NCBI GenBank assembly: GCA_943735955.1
Contig: OX030957.1
Location: forward strand, 8,936,844-9,000,843
Length of the DNA stretch: 64,000 bases
Source: Piscicola geometra
Lineage: Eukaryota; Annelida; Clitellata; Hirudinida; Piscicolidae
Direction of reading: 5' to 3'
Shown here: piece by piece, positions 22,320-36,599 of the stretch
How positions within the stretch are numbered: position 1 is the first letter of the stretch
Layout of the letters: every line of letters starts with the position of its first letter
Notes under the pieces: generated by a model
The model's database searches: none
Told to the model about the DNA's origin: nothing
The model's input: the letters and a program-made list of their open reading frames with translations, nothing else
Program-made: the position numbers and the translations under genes

Positions 22320-22640
22320 GGGAGGAGGGGGGGGGGGGAGGGTTCTAACCAGCATGGATGATCTTTGGGGGGGAGGGGGGTTCTGGGGTCCGAACCCCCT
22401 TCCCCCACATAAAATACATTTTTAAACTACTGTTTTGATACGAATATTCAAGAGTGAAAATATTAGTTTTGTTATAGACAGCTATCACTATAAGTACTTG
22501 TTTCATGCCATGGTTAACCATTATGCTCGTATCAAAACAAGAGTTCGAAAAAATCTTAATGAAAAAAGTGCGGGATCACTACCAAAAAGTGGAGGAGTCC
22601 GGAGCCCAGGACCCCCTCAGGGTTGCCGCTCATGCCAATG
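22320..22640 (-). mobile_element. Short dispersed repeat (MITE-like), copy 1
   Basis: On the minus strand the order is GCAACCCTGAGGGGGTCC, CTCCACTTTTTGGTAGTG, GTATCAAAACAGTAGTTT, GATCATCCATGC. The same order occurs at 56083-56428. It contains long G runs (22320-22385). Confidence 0.65.
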
Positions 22641-23517
22641 GACTTCATAATAAAGAAGTTTATGTCTCTTAAAAAGCAACTTATCTATTGAAAAGTCGGC
22701 ACCAGAGAGAGATTATTTGAATGAATATCTAGTACGAACTTCCATGGGTAGTTCTCTAAAATGCTAATGAAAAGCAAGAGACCCAGAATAGAACAATGAT
22801 GCATACAAACTTCCACTTGTAATTCATAATTGTAACTCTCGCCCATACGCTTTCGAAATTTAATACATGATGAAAACACTTTTTAAATCTGACATCTTTA
22901 AAGCGTACATTAAATGTCCGAAGAGGTTTTAAATTTTAGATTTGTATTCTTTCTTTAAGTTTTTAAGTCATAAATTTCACATTTTTTTTTACCAATTAGC
23001 CCTTTTTATGTTCAGAATGGAATCAAAGTATGGGGCAAATGTACAACTTTGAAGAATAAGATGTTCAGGTACAAAGGTGGCAGGTTGAAAGGGTATGCTA
23101 AGCTCATACCAATCCTATTATATTACAATTTTGGGAATCTGTCTTTTTCAAATCAACTTTCAAAGATCATTCAAGAGTTTCATCATAAAAAAAAGAACTT
23201 AAATGCACGTGAAAAGTATAAAATAGGATAAAACTGACATTTTAGCTCTTCAAAGTTTCTTAAAAGTATTTCTAAATTTACTATAAGAGTATATATAAAG
23301 AGTATTTCACACGAATTCAAATCCAAGTCTTTAGCCTCGATAACTTCAAAATTCACTGCAAGACTTTAACCAACTCAAGTTCTAACACTACAGAGAAAGA
23401 AAGAAAGAAAAGTACACATTTGTTTAGCATAAAGTTTCATTATAATCACAAATAGTCGATACACCCAAAGTGATTTTAAAAAGCCTTTAAAGTTAAAATT
23501 TCAGCAACTATCTTATA
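22641..23517. other. Intergenic region upstream of the threonine ammonia-lyase gene
   Basis: AT-rich, with no repeat or conserved frame recognised. It must hold the promoter and 5' UTR of the downstream gene, but no core element was firmly identified. Confidence 0.5.
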
Positions 23518-26500
23518 ATGGACGGAGACACAGACTCAGTGAGTGATGTGATTGAGATGATGAGGGAGAACTCAATGGAAGAAGAACCCCTCGGAGACGA
23601 GAATGTGATAGACTTTGAAAACATCCTTAACGGTAAGATTCCATTTTCCAGGGGTTTCATTGTTTATTTGTGAGTTATCATATTTTAAAAATTGCGGTTG
23701 TTTTTATGAAGAAAAGTATAATGATTTTTTTAAAATTTAAAATTAAGTATACAATTTTGAAAATATTGGGCTTTATAAATTCACGTTAGTATAATTTTCA
23801 CCGACCCATAAGCTTCACATCTCTGACAATAGTAACATTAATGATAATAATAATAAGCATGATTACAATGGCGTATAACCTGAACCTGTTTCAAGGCTGA
23901 AAACTTTCATTCATGCCAATGGGAAACTAGGGCATCGGTTGTTTTCAAACCTAGGACCATTAAGCATTGGTCAAGCCAAGTGTCATCACAAACTCGGCTA
24001 CCACTCACCAATGATTCGCTTTACTGATTAAATCTTTAATTCCATATTTTCAAATTTCATAACATTTAAAGTTGTTGTTTTTTTATGAAGGTCATCTTTG
24101 AAAGTACAGTTTAGTGACCTTTGAGCTTATAAATCATACCACGCTCTGTCAAACTATAACTCATTTTATGAACATCAATGGCCTTTAAAAAGTCAAAAAA
24201 TCAACACATTTGTCTCTATTAGAGATGCTAAATCATATTTTTAATTTTTTGCGAACTTTATATTAGTGACCAAATTAAGAATAAATAGGCTGGAACTCCC
24301 TAAAACTAGATATTATAATTTATAAAAATGACAAAAACATTATCAATTAGATAAAGAAAAGAAATATAATTATTATAGATGTGAAAAAATGTTATTCCTG
24401 CTTAATTTGAAAACAGTTAATTTTATATAATGTACACTATTTTTATTTGCAACAGTTAGTTCGTATATTTTTATTTTATCGAATACTTAATATGGTATTA
24501 GGCAAAACTCTAATACTAATCTAATCTAAAAATCATTGATTTTAATACTAATATTTTTATTTTATCATTTAATATTATTAAAACATTTTAAATTATTGAT
24601 GAGTGATAATTTTAACTGTCATTATTATACTAAATAAAAAAAAATTATTAATTCAAAATGATTATAATATTTATAACATTTTTGTGTAATTTATCTATTT
24701 TTTACTGTTTCCAGACATCCACAGCTATGGAGAAGAAACACAAGAAGAGTTTCCGGAAGTATCTGACCCTTTCTGTGACTATGACAATCCAATTAAATTA
24801 ACTTTCCAAGAGATCACCACAGCCGCTTTCATGGTCAAAGGAAGCATCGAAAGAACTCCTTGTGACGTTAGTGAACCAGAGATAGTTTTAATCAAACATT
24901 TTGATTTTATATAAAGTTTTTTTAAAAGTGGCTTTCCAATACATTAGAAAATGTAATATTTCTAATTTCTCAGAGATCTCGTATGTCCGATATTTTGGGC
25001 ATGAATATCTTCTTCAAAAAAGACTTCTTGCAATACACTGGAAGTTTCAAGGAAAGGGGCGCGTGCTTCACTCTCATGTCACTCACATCCGTAAGCTGAT
25101 CTTTTTTTTATTACTTTATAAATTTAAATGCCTAAACCAGCATGTATATCATCTCGATTAGAATATATAGAAAAATATTTCAACATTGAAAAAGAAACTT
25201 AAAGATTCTATGTAAAAATATAACGTTTGTCAGTTTTCTTATTCTTATTTTCACAAAACCTCATTTATCAGAAACAAAAAGTCAAAGGGGTGATAGCTGC
25301 TAGTGCAGGAAACCACGCTCTAGGACTCGCTTACCACGGCAAGCGATTAAACGTGCCAGTAACCGTAGTGATGCCCAAAACTGCGCCTCTAATGAAGCAG
25401 GAGCTATGCAAGCAACTGGGAGCTAATGTAGTTCTTCATGGCAAAGATTTCGGAACGGTTGGTCATTGAAGCGAAATCTTGTAATATTTGCCTCGTAAAG
25501 AGCTTGAAGAGAAATTATCGAGTATTTGAATAATATAATTTTGTATAAAAAAACATGTATGCAAACTAATTTTGAAGTTAATTGGTTTTTATAATGTCAA
25601 AGTATATTAATAAATTAACACTACATTCAAGACCAAGAAATTTGCTCTTGCAATGGCGCACAAACATGACATCCTCTACATAAACGGGTCTGCCATCTTT
25701 TGGAAATTATAAAAATAGGAAACATATTTTTAGGTTGATTAAACTTTAAAAACCATTTACGAAATAAGATTAAACGTTCAATGAGCAGATATCAAAACAT
25801 TAATTACATTCCACCTCTATCTTTGCAGTTACGACCACCCAAAGATTCTGGCAGGCCAAGGCACCATGGGCATCGAGATAATAGAACAAGTGCCTAACTT
25901 GGATGCTGTCATCATTCCCATAGGGGGAGGGGGATTGGCTGCAGGGGTGGCTCGTGCCATTAAATCACTCAAGCCACGTGTGAAAATATATGTAAGTTAA
26001 TGGTTGAATGAATCTTACTTATTTTGTCATCGGTGTTATATTTTATTTGTTAATTCACAAGATAATTTCTTGATAAGATTGAGACCTAGAAGACAAATGC
26101 AATAAAAATACAAATGTGAGCGATAAAGATACCGGGACTGTGACGTCAGAAATACTTAACCACTTCCAATATGAAGATCTTGAAATGAATTAGTGGATAT
26201 GAAAAATGAAAGTAAAAAATGAAACCAACATAAATTTTATTTGAAAAAAAGTTTAGTATTTTGGCACTGTGCTAAAAACCAAAATGAAGAGAAGGTTTTA
26301 ATACGTTGTGCTTCTATGCACGTGAAAAAACTGAAAATAGGAAAAATTATGGTCTGAAAAACCGAGAATGTGACATGAAGAAACTAAAAATCCTGGAAAA
26401 AAACAAATCGTATGCCCATAACTCCAAAACGTTTGAGAAGACCTTTCACTTAAAGAAGAAATATTTTTCAAACATTTGTAATACAAACAAAAAATGTTGA

Positions 26501-27960
26501 TGTAGAAAAAGGCGATAATGATGTTATTTATTTGCTCAAGGAGAATATAAATTCTTGCAACTTATTCTAATATTTAAATATTAAAAAAACTAACCAGAAT
26601 ATTTCAATTTTTTAAATTACTCAATTTGTTTTAAAAGGGTGTGGAATCAGATAAAGTAGCTGGTTTTGCAGGCGCTCTGAAAGCAGGCAAACCCGTCTTG
26701 GTAGATGTGAATCCGAGTCTAGCAGATGGTGAGAACTTTTTTGAAACAATAAGTTATAAAATATAATCTAACCTAAATTTATAACATTTAAAATAAATTA
26801 AATATTAATAAAATTTATAATTATTACTCGTTTTCTTTACATCCCTGTAAAGGTTTGGCAGTGCCTATCGTAGGGGTGAATGCATTTGCCACACTGAAGC
26901 CTTTACTTGACAAAATGATTGTAGTGCAGTAAGTGAAGATTTTCATTCCTTAAGAGAAATTAAGTAGTTTTAAAGACACTTTCCTGAATGACATAAAATT
27001 TGTTTACAGTGAAGAGTACATAGCCTTAGCAATTTTGAGATTGATTGAAATGGAGAAGTGTGTGGTAGAAGGAGCAGGAGCGGCAGGTCTGGCTGCTATT
27101 TTATCCAATGCACTTCCTGAACTCAAGGGAAAAACGTTCGTTGTTGTTGCTGGGTAGTCATTATGGTTTGGATGAAGTTTTTTTAGATTATTTGGGAGAT
27201 TAGTTATGAAGAGTTTACTTGATAAAAATATTATACCATTACATGCTAATTTACTAAATTAATTGATTTCTCCGTTAAAAGATATCAAATAGTGTAAATC
27301 AAACACACATTTTCATTTTTGCAGAGTGGTGTGTATTTTGTGTGGTGGAAACATAGACACTACGGTGTTGGGCAGAGTGCTGGAGAGGGGGCTTGCGACT
27401 GACAGCAGAATCTGCAGGTTCAATGTCAATGTAAGTGACCGTCCTGGGGGAATTGCTGAACTCACCCGTCTCATTGCCAGCATTGGTGTGAGGTTTGTGT
27501 TGGTTTGAAGTGTTTTGGAGACCCGTATGATTATTCGAATAATGGTTACAAGGATAAAGTTTGAATGAACAAAAATTAGTTATTTTAAAACAATATTTTA
27601 TTAAATCAAATATTAAATCATGAAAAATTTCTTTAAAAAATGTGATTTACTTAATTACTTCATCAAGTTTGAAGGATATCTTTCATGAGAGGGCATGGTT
27701 GAAATCTGATGTATTCTCCGTGCAAGTGAGTTTATGACAAAATATTATTTTTGGAAATAATTAAGACGAAAGATATAGATTGGAGCTCCGAGCTTTTAAT
27801 TCATAAATATTAAATTTAATTAAATATTATATTTAATTTTTAATGCATGCAGGTTCGTTGCATCGTCGAAACACGAAACAAAGAACACTTTTTGGAGCTG
27901 AAATCCCTTCTGAAGCAGAACTACAGCACCATTTACTTTGGAGATGAACAAAAGTTTTAG
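23518..27960 (+). CDS. L-threonine ammonia-lyase (threonine dehydratase), PLP-dependent, with ACT domain
   Basis: Deaminates L-threonine (often also serine) to 2-oxobutanoate and ammonia. Twelve coding exons: 23518-23632, 24715-24866, 24974-25090, 25272-25457, 25632-25687, 25829-25991, 26638-26728, 26853-26928, 27010-27153, 27325-27492, 27668-27725, 27853-27960. All are GT-AG, phases close, 477 aa. An acidic N-terminus of about 65 residues precedes DPFCDYDNPIKLTFQEI. The Schiff-base lysine is in TGSFKERGA. AASAGNHALGLAYHG, YDHPKILAGQGTMGIEIIEQ, the phosphate loop IPIGGGGLAAG and LCGGNIDTTVLGR follow. A single C-terminal ACT domain (VNVSDRPGGIAELTRLIASI ... IFHERAWLKSDVF) suggests allosteric control. 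All key residues are intact. This is the catabolic TdcB/eukaryotic-type enzyme rather than serine racemase, which lacks ACT. Confidence 0.95.
23838..24010 (-). mobile_element. SINE, family B, in intron 1 of the threonine ammonia-lyase gene
   Basis: The minus strand starts near TTGGTGAGTGGTAGCCGAG, has CCTAGGTTTGAAAAC as a B-box-like motif, and ends with GGTTCAGGTTATACGCCATT and an (ATT)n-like tail. It matches the copy at 16049-16212 in head, B-box and tail. Confidence 0.65.
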
Positions 27961-27967
27961 TTTGTAG

Positions 27968-27973
27968 AATAAA
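27968..27973 (+). terminator. Poly(A) signal of the threonine ammonia-lyase gene
   Basis: AATAAA seven bases after the TAG stop codon. Confidence 0.55.
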
Positions 27974-28029
27974 AATTGTGAAAAACACTTTGAAAAAATA
28001 TAATAAGGTATATTAGCAGTAGGCAAAAT

Positions 28030-30320
28030 TTAATTGAAGAGATTAAAAATTTCATAAAAAAAGTAATGTTTACAGTTTATTCTTTTCTAAAAATTATTTC
28101 GGGTAATGATAATTATTCTGTAATCACTTCTAAAATCACCGAATGAAAAGCTCCATCTTTCTTTTTGTGCATTCAAGCCACGGTCCTGTTTTGTACCAAT
28201 AACTTTGAAACTGTCATTTGAATTTGTTAACCTTTACACAAAATGTTTTTTTAATGTGGTTTGACCAGGTTTATTATTTCTCAGATCATTTTTAGAAGTT
28301 GATATTACTTACTCACTCAATCTTGGAATAAATGTTTATACATATTTTTAAAAGATTTATTTAATTTATCAAAATAAAATATTTCTAATCCAATTATCTA
28401 TATTCAATAATTAAACTATATAAAATTTGGGCTACAAATCAATGTTTTTCAACTGCATTGGATTTTAAACAACGATAATAAAATTTGCTTCAAAAGTTGG
28501 TCATTTTGGAAATTCATTAAACATTTTTTAAACTAAATATTTTTCTAGCCTGCTTCATTTTGTTGATTTTCATAATAGTAATCTACGGTCCTTTTTCTAA
28601 CTGTTATTAAAAATTTCCTCTTTTTCTTCCCCTTTGGTTGAGTAAAATCAGAAATCTAACCTCCAATGAATTTGTAGTCGCAACTTCACAATCTTTATTA
28701 TTATTGATTTTCTGAACTATTTTATTATTATCAATCTTATTTTACATCTATGTTATAGATTTAGATTTAATGGACATGAAACTGCGTGGATTGGAAAATG
28801 AAATTTAAGAAAAATTTCGGTGAAATAAATGTTATTAAAAAGCAGTTTCAAAATTTTGGAGCATGGCTGATTTTGTGTTAAAAGGTGCAGTAAGTTAAGA
28901 GCGCAACTGAGACAAGAAAATTCAAAAATATTTATGCCAAACAATGTTTCAAAACAGTTTTAAAAAATTTTAGTTTTTAAGATGAAATAAAATTAAATAC
29001 TTAACTAGAAAATTCAAATTTTCCCAATATTTATTTCTTTTTTTAGTCCTAAAACAATTAACTCAAAACTCTAGCATTTCAATTACTTTTATATCTTTAA
29101 AAAAATCTTCAAAAATAATTAGCCTTTATAGGTTTTCATTTTTATTAAAAAAAATTTCATTGTTAGTTCTTATAAGTTTTGTCATTACATTTGTTTTTAT
29201 TGACGTTCTCGTTGAACTAATTATGTTCAAAAATTCAATTTTCTAGGTATTTGGAATAAGTCTTTTTTATTGTGATAATATATTTTTCCATGATATCAGC
29301 ATGGATTCGTTTCTTGTCATAGCATATCATGTGCCACATGTCATCAGAAACAATTACAGGTCAACTCTATGAGATGGCTTTACAAATAAATTCAAATTTT
29401 CAGTCATTTTTTAAAAATTTGCCCTGAAATAACGTTTGAAAAATAGTTTTTATATAATAAACTTTAGCATTTTATATATTTGAATAAAATTCAAGTATTA
29501 CAAAAGACTCGATTTAACACAAAAGAAACTTGATAGTTTGCACAAGAGAAAATCACTTTATCTGCTTAAATAATATTTCGAAAAACAAAGACATTTGTTA
29601 TACACATAACTTAAAAGCTGAATGCATGAACAGTCTCGTAAAACCAAAATCAGGGATAAACATTCTTTAGAAAAATTATAAATGTTTTTTCCTCATAAAG
29701 CCGCATTATAGAAGTCGTGCCAGTCTGAAAAGAAAACGTTCCAATGAAGAAATTCTTTTAAAACATCCTTATTGTATATTTAATACGAACACTTCGCAAT
29801 AGAGTTGATATAAAAAATAATTTTTCTAAGGGTAGGACTTTTGTTTAACTATAAACAGACTGTTTTTATTAGGAATGGCTTCTTACTTTATCTATATGCT
29901 TGAAAATTGCTCAAATTTTTCATGAATACATAAATCTGTTCCAGCCCACTCGCAAATTCTTGTTAGAACCACTAGGGTGTTGTCAAACGCAATAAGTCAA
30001 AGTCTACTCGAATATTTCATTACTCGAGAAAAAATTATTTTCAAAAATAAATTATTCTTGAAAAAGCATACGAGACAGTGAATATAGGTGGCTATCGCTG
30101 GTGGCACTGAAATTAGCCCAGTGCTCTGCTTTGCTGCTGCTCAATCAATACTCTGCAAGCGTGCTGCATTGCTTCCTTCTTCCATCCTTCCTTGTATGGA
30201 TGAATACTGTATGCAATTCTCAATACGCTTGTTTTGTGTACAGACACTCATTTTTGCTAACGCACACACATCATGTGTAATCCTCCATCTGTACCAACAT
30301 TATTCAATACTTATCCTTTT
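28030..30320. other. Intergenic AT-rich stretch, nothing recognised
   Basis: Only short chance frames with no recognisable protein similarity; no RNA gene seen. Confidence 0.55.
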
Positions 30321-30326
30321 ATACAC

Positions 30327-30568
<242 letters not shown>

Positions 30569-31162
30569 ATAATACTTCACAGACACCCTTGTGAAAATAT
30601 TAAATACTGTAATATTCTCTCGCGCGTGTGCTCTTTATACGTCATGCAAGCACTTGACGTACACCTTCACGTCTTTGTGTGTACAAAAGTGTATGTGAGT
30701 TGAGGCACTCAGTTTCTAATCAAGTGGATTTAGAGTTGATTTATCTAAAACAGATATTCAATAAATTGAGCAATACAAGAAATTAATGAGTTTCTTCAGG
30801 TAAAACATTTATTTCAAATTAAAGCAAAGAAAACTTTTTCTCAATGCTTCTTGAACTCTTTTTCAAACTAGGGAGCCTGAAAGATAAATATTAGAGACTG
30901 AAATCCGCTCGATCGACTGAATTATCGTTTCTTGTAATCAGGAGTCTGTTAATTGTTCATTCATTTATCTTCATTTTCCTATATTTTTATGTTGCTACAT
31001 TTTTTTATGCAACTTGCTTTTAGGATTTTACGACACACAGGCATTTAAAAATCTTTTTTTTCAGCGATAAAACTCTTATTTCTATCTTACGACCCGCAGC
31101 TTTTTTTCTTTTTCTCTCTTAAAATATTTATTACCACATTAAGGGCATCATCAACACACTCA

Positions 31163-31493
<331 letters not shown>

Positions 31494-34365
31494 CAGAGCA
31501 CCATATCTTTTTTGATGCAGCACCACTACTCATTCGCCTGAATATCGACCAGGCAACTGGAAATAAATAACCAGATTTGTGCTTAGATGACGGAGCAGTT
31601 GTGACAACGCTTGACAAGTTAAGCTTTGAGCAACACGATTCAGTAAAAATAATGTAAATTAAATAAAAACAAAAAAAACTATGCATCATATAGAAGTAAC
31701 GGGGGAAAAAATGAAATAAATGAGTTCATGCTTGAAAACTTCAAAATAAATAAAGAAATAGAAAAAAAAGAGTTTAGATTATTTAACGAAAAATAGCAAA
31801 TAATAAATAAAATAAATGAAAAGTAAAAGTAGAAAAGACGATAACATAGGAGTCAACATTCTTTCAGAATTTTAGTTTTTAAGTTTCATGGATTTTTTTT
31901 GCCAAAAAAAGAAAAGAAAAAGTATTCATTAGTTACTGTTTCTGAAGATATATACATATTCATATTATTAGATATGTAAATACATATTATATACATGTAT
32001 ATATTATATTCATGTATGTACCTAGATAAAAACTTATTTTTAAAATTAATAAAATAAAAAGTTATAAAAGATTAAAGATGCTAAGAAAAAAAATTGTGAA
32101 AGAAAAAACCACAATAAAGAAGAATGATAAAATTCAGATATGACTGAAATTGACAATTTAAGGCTACTAATGCATCCATCTTGAAAAAGAACTAAAGCGG
32201 AAATAACTTTATTGATTAATGGCGCATCCTTGATCATCATTAGGTTTATAAAAACTTCAATATTTTGAAGTTTACTAGTCACTCTATTTTCAAAACAGTT
32301 TTTTGAGATTTTGAAAAAAGTTTTTGGGATCGTAGAATATTGTTAATTTTAGTATTTTATACATCAAAACTCAACTTTTTGGACATGGGCCAAAATAATT
32401 GCAAAAATGCCACAACCAAAATCACCACATAGTCAATCCTCCATAATACTAACATAATTTTAAAACACATCTATTTTAAACATTTTTTCTATTCTTTTAT
32501 TTACTTACTATTTTAAAGCGTGACACATTCCCACTAGTAACGTGATGTGAAAACTAGAACCTGGCCACATTACAGGCGGAGGCGGTTCAATTTATCATCC
32601 GAATTATAAGGAATATTCATGAAAACAACACTTTCAATCTTATTTTTAAAACTTTTTGAAAAAACTGAAGTTTTTGCATGTTATAAATTAATAAAATTTA
32701 GTTTTTTCACTTATAATACGCGTAAAATTAACTTAAAAACACGATCTTTCATAGATTCAAAGAAGCAAATCCTTGCAAAAACAAGCTGGCTTGAATGCGT
32801 GACCAACTCAATTAATCATTTTAATCACTTTACAAGCTTTATCACAACTCTTTCAGGACCAGAAAGTCCACCATCAAACACGCACTTGTTCATCCCTGAT
32901 GCAGGAGAAGTAGTGATGTTTCATGCATAATTTTAGAGTAGTTTCTTATTACAATATTTTTGATTAAAATTCTGAAAGATTGAAAGAATAATGTCCTTAA
33001 ATAATTAAAAGTTTGAGATAATAAAGTTCCAGTGCTTCGAGTACTGCTTTTATAGCTGCACAGGGAAGGCATAACTTCCAACCTTAAACTTTATTCACAA
33101 TTTTTTAAATTTTCTTTAAAAATTTTTTTTAAATAGCTTGCATATATTTAAAAAGCTAAATAAACTAGTTTAAAGTTTCAGAACACTGAATTCAATGAAA
33201 TAGGCTAGAAACAATATTTTTGATTGGCATTCAAAACTTTTAGATAATCAAAAAGTAAAGATATTGAAAACTATATTTAAAATATTTTATTTTCTATATT
33301 AAAAAAACCATTCGTTTTAGTTTCAAATTTCTATTTAATTATTTAAAATCATTTGACAAAATTTTGTTGACTTAATTTTTTTCTATGAAACAGCATTTCG
33401 ATTACGAACTTAGATGCAATGTCAAACCTGCATGCACTCTTTCTTCGAGTTCCAAAGTAGGAATAATGCAATCAATAAGATGAAAATATTCCACACAATT
33501 CTCTCCAATATTTGTCGAGACGCTGATGCTGGATCAATATTGGTTTCTAAAAGTGTATAATAACTCTAAAATTAGGCCAAATTTTGCAAGTAATTAATGT
33601 TAGGATTAATACAGAGTGATTGATGGAGTAATATTTGGAAGTCGAGCGTAAAAACCGCTAATACTTCTTGCTTGAAAGATGAGACTCGTTATAATGTTTA
33701 TGTAGGCGTATATATGAGGTAAACACATTGGCTCAAATGGTGAAAAAAGACTAATTTAGTAATAAAATAGCATTTTCAACATCAAGAAAGCCAATTATGA
33801 TGCTGACGAGGGTGATGGAAAAAAAACGACGCACCCAAAAAGCCCGAGGGGTGACTAGAGCTGTTAACGAGCCTTCATACAACTACCAAAGCCAATTGCA
33901 CATCATGATGGAGTTGTAAAACCATCCTTGCATGTTTCATTTATTCTGTTAGTAACGCTGATAATCTTTTGCGAATAAATAGAGTTTTTAGGTTTTTAGA
34001 TGAAATATATTTGTCTATCTTTGAGATTTCTTCATCACGCAACGTCACTACTCTTTGGAAAGGTTAAAACTTTTGACTTTATTTCTGATGAGAATTTGTA
34101 AACCATTAAAAGTGATAATTGTGTTCACATATCTTTTTCAAAAACTAATTTTTTCAACACATTAACTAAAAATAGATAAAAAACAAGCCACTTAAAAAGT
34201 CTTCCCCTTAAGGACTTACAAAGTTTGTTAGTTTCATACAAAAGTTTTTCAGCGTTGAGAGAAAAATTCGTGCCATTAAAATAACCTTTTCTGATGAATA
34301 CTTGGTCATTTTATACATGAAATCTAAATGCAAACTTACAGTCATTTATTCACTCAAAATCTTCT
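31494..34365. other. Intergenic AT-rich stretch; one less AT-rich open segment near 33780-33930
   Basis: Nothing recognised apart from the open segment near 33780-33930, described under findings. Confidence 0.5.
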
Positions 34366-34474
34366 ACCGTAATTAAAGAATTTTCGAACATTCATAAAAA
34401 TAAAACAGAATAATTTTTCAGAAAAATTATTCTGTTTTATTTTTATGAATGTTCGAAAATTCTTTAATTACGGT
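34366..34474. repeat. 109-bp perfect palindrome (54-bp arms, 1-bp centre)
   Basis: The left arm 34366-34419 starts ACCGTAATTAAAG and ends ATAATTTTTC. The right arm 34421-34474 is its exact reverse complement around a single A. It could extrude as a cruciform or fold as a long RNA hairpin. Confidence 0.97.
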
Positions 34475-35342
34475 TTTGTGACCTTATTTCACACATAATT
34501 TTTTTAGCCGCTTATTCTGAAACTCAAATATCTATAGTAGCAATTATAACAGCGAAACATTTTTTAACGATATTTCTATTTTAAGACATAAGAAAAAAAC
34601 CGGAGATTTTGGCATCTCATGGTAGTGCACTTATACAGACCTTGTCTTCTCCTGGATACCTTTATTTACTTATTGATTTATTTCAAGTGGATTTGTAAAA
34701 ACATGTTTTGGCTAAATCGACAAGCAGAAACTATGTGCATTTTAATATTTGTTGAAAACGTGAAAAAACTCTAAGCAGAATGACATTAAAGATAAAAAAA
34801 ACAAAGCTAAACCTTGCCAAAACTGTAAACGTTTTAAAAATTTAAATAAGTAATAAAATTGACTTAATGAGTTTTTTTCATTTAGACTATATTGAATAAT
34901 AATTTTCTAATCTGTAAAAAATATTTTGAATTGTATAGACAAAGTGTTATTACCACCAAAAATACTTGACGCAGTCTGGTTTAGTTTAGATCGTTGGTTT
35001 AGGAATGGTTAAGAAAATCAACACAAAAACGGGTGTCAGTCTACAACTCACAAATTTTTTCTTTAATGCTTTCAAAGACTCTTTTAATGACCTTTGCATA
35101 GCCTAAGTTAAGTTTGGATTGGTAGAAAGAGTTAAGAGCTGTGCCCTTAAAATAACTACTCATGAAGATGGTCTCATGTTTTTTAAACTTGAGTTTTTGT
35201 TGGCTTTGTCATGGTTTCATTGTAAGCTGCTTTTGAATCTTACAATAAAAGCTGAAAAGTCAAAGAGAATGAAAAGTGGGAAAACTAACCGAAGAAAAAC
35301 TATCCATAACAAAAACTACATCCATCTTGAACTTCTAAACTC

Positions 35343-36324
35343 ATACATACATACATACATACATACATACATACATACATACATACATACATACATACAT
35401 ACATACATACATACATACATACATACATACATACATACATACATACATACATACATACATACATACATACATACATACATACATACATACATACATACAT
35501 ACATACATACATACATACATACATACATACATACATACATACATACATACATACATACATACATACATACATACATACATACATACATACATACATACAT
35601 ACATACATACATACATACATACATACATACATACATACATACATACATACATACATACATACATACATACATACATACATACATACATACATACATACAT
35701 ACATACATACATACATACATACATACATACATACATACATACATACATACATACATACATACATACATACATACATACATACATACATACATACATACAT
35801 ACATACATACATACATACATACATACATACATACATACATACATACATACATACATACATACATACATACATACATACATACATACATACATACATACAT
35901 ACATACATACATACATACATACATACATACATACATACATACATACATACATACATACATACATACATACATACATACATACATACATACATACATACAT
36001 ACATACATACATACATACATACATACATACATACATACATACATACATACATACATACATACATACATACATACATACATACATACATACATACATACAT
36101 ACATACATACATACATACATACATACATACATACATACATACATACATACATACATACATACATACATACATACATACATACATACATACATACATACAT
36201 ACATACATACATACATACATACATACATACATACATACATACATACATACATACATACATACATACATACATACATACATACATACATACATACATACAT
36301 ACATACATACATACATACATACAT
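35343..36324. repeat. (ACAT)n microsatellite, 982 bp, essentially perfect
   Basis: About 245 tandem tetranucleotide units with no visible interruption. Long open frames across it (repeating T-Y-I-H or M-Y-V-C) are artefacts of the repeat. Confidence 0.98.
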
Positions 36325-36370
36325 GCTATAAAAATAGAAACTACATTTTAGAAAGATTAAGTGGATTTGA

Positions 36371-36552
36371 GATGAGTGAAGATAATCATTTTAAGAAATG
36401 ATTAAGATAAAAGTTCTTCAAATAATTAATGAGACGTCTTTCCAGACGATGTTGATGATGATGAGTGAAGATAATCATTTTAAGAAATGATTAAGATAAA
36501 AGTTCTTCAAATAATTAATGAGACGTCTTTCCAGACGATGTTGATGATGATG
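36371..36552. repeat. Perfect 89-bp tandem duplication
   Basis: The unit starting GATGAGTGAAGATAATCATT occurs at 36371 and again at 36460. Each unit holds the small inverted repeat CGTCT-TTCC-AGACG. The second copy diverges at 36553. Confidence 0.93.
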
Positions 36553-36599
36553 CTTAATATTATTGATTTTTCTTTTGTTTGCTGCAGTCAGCCTTCGAA

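Noticed and set aside
35119..36351. Long open frames (up to 410 codons) over the tetranucleotide array
   Set aside because: A repeat unit of four bases gives stop-free frames automatically; the protein is a pure T-Y-I-H repeat.
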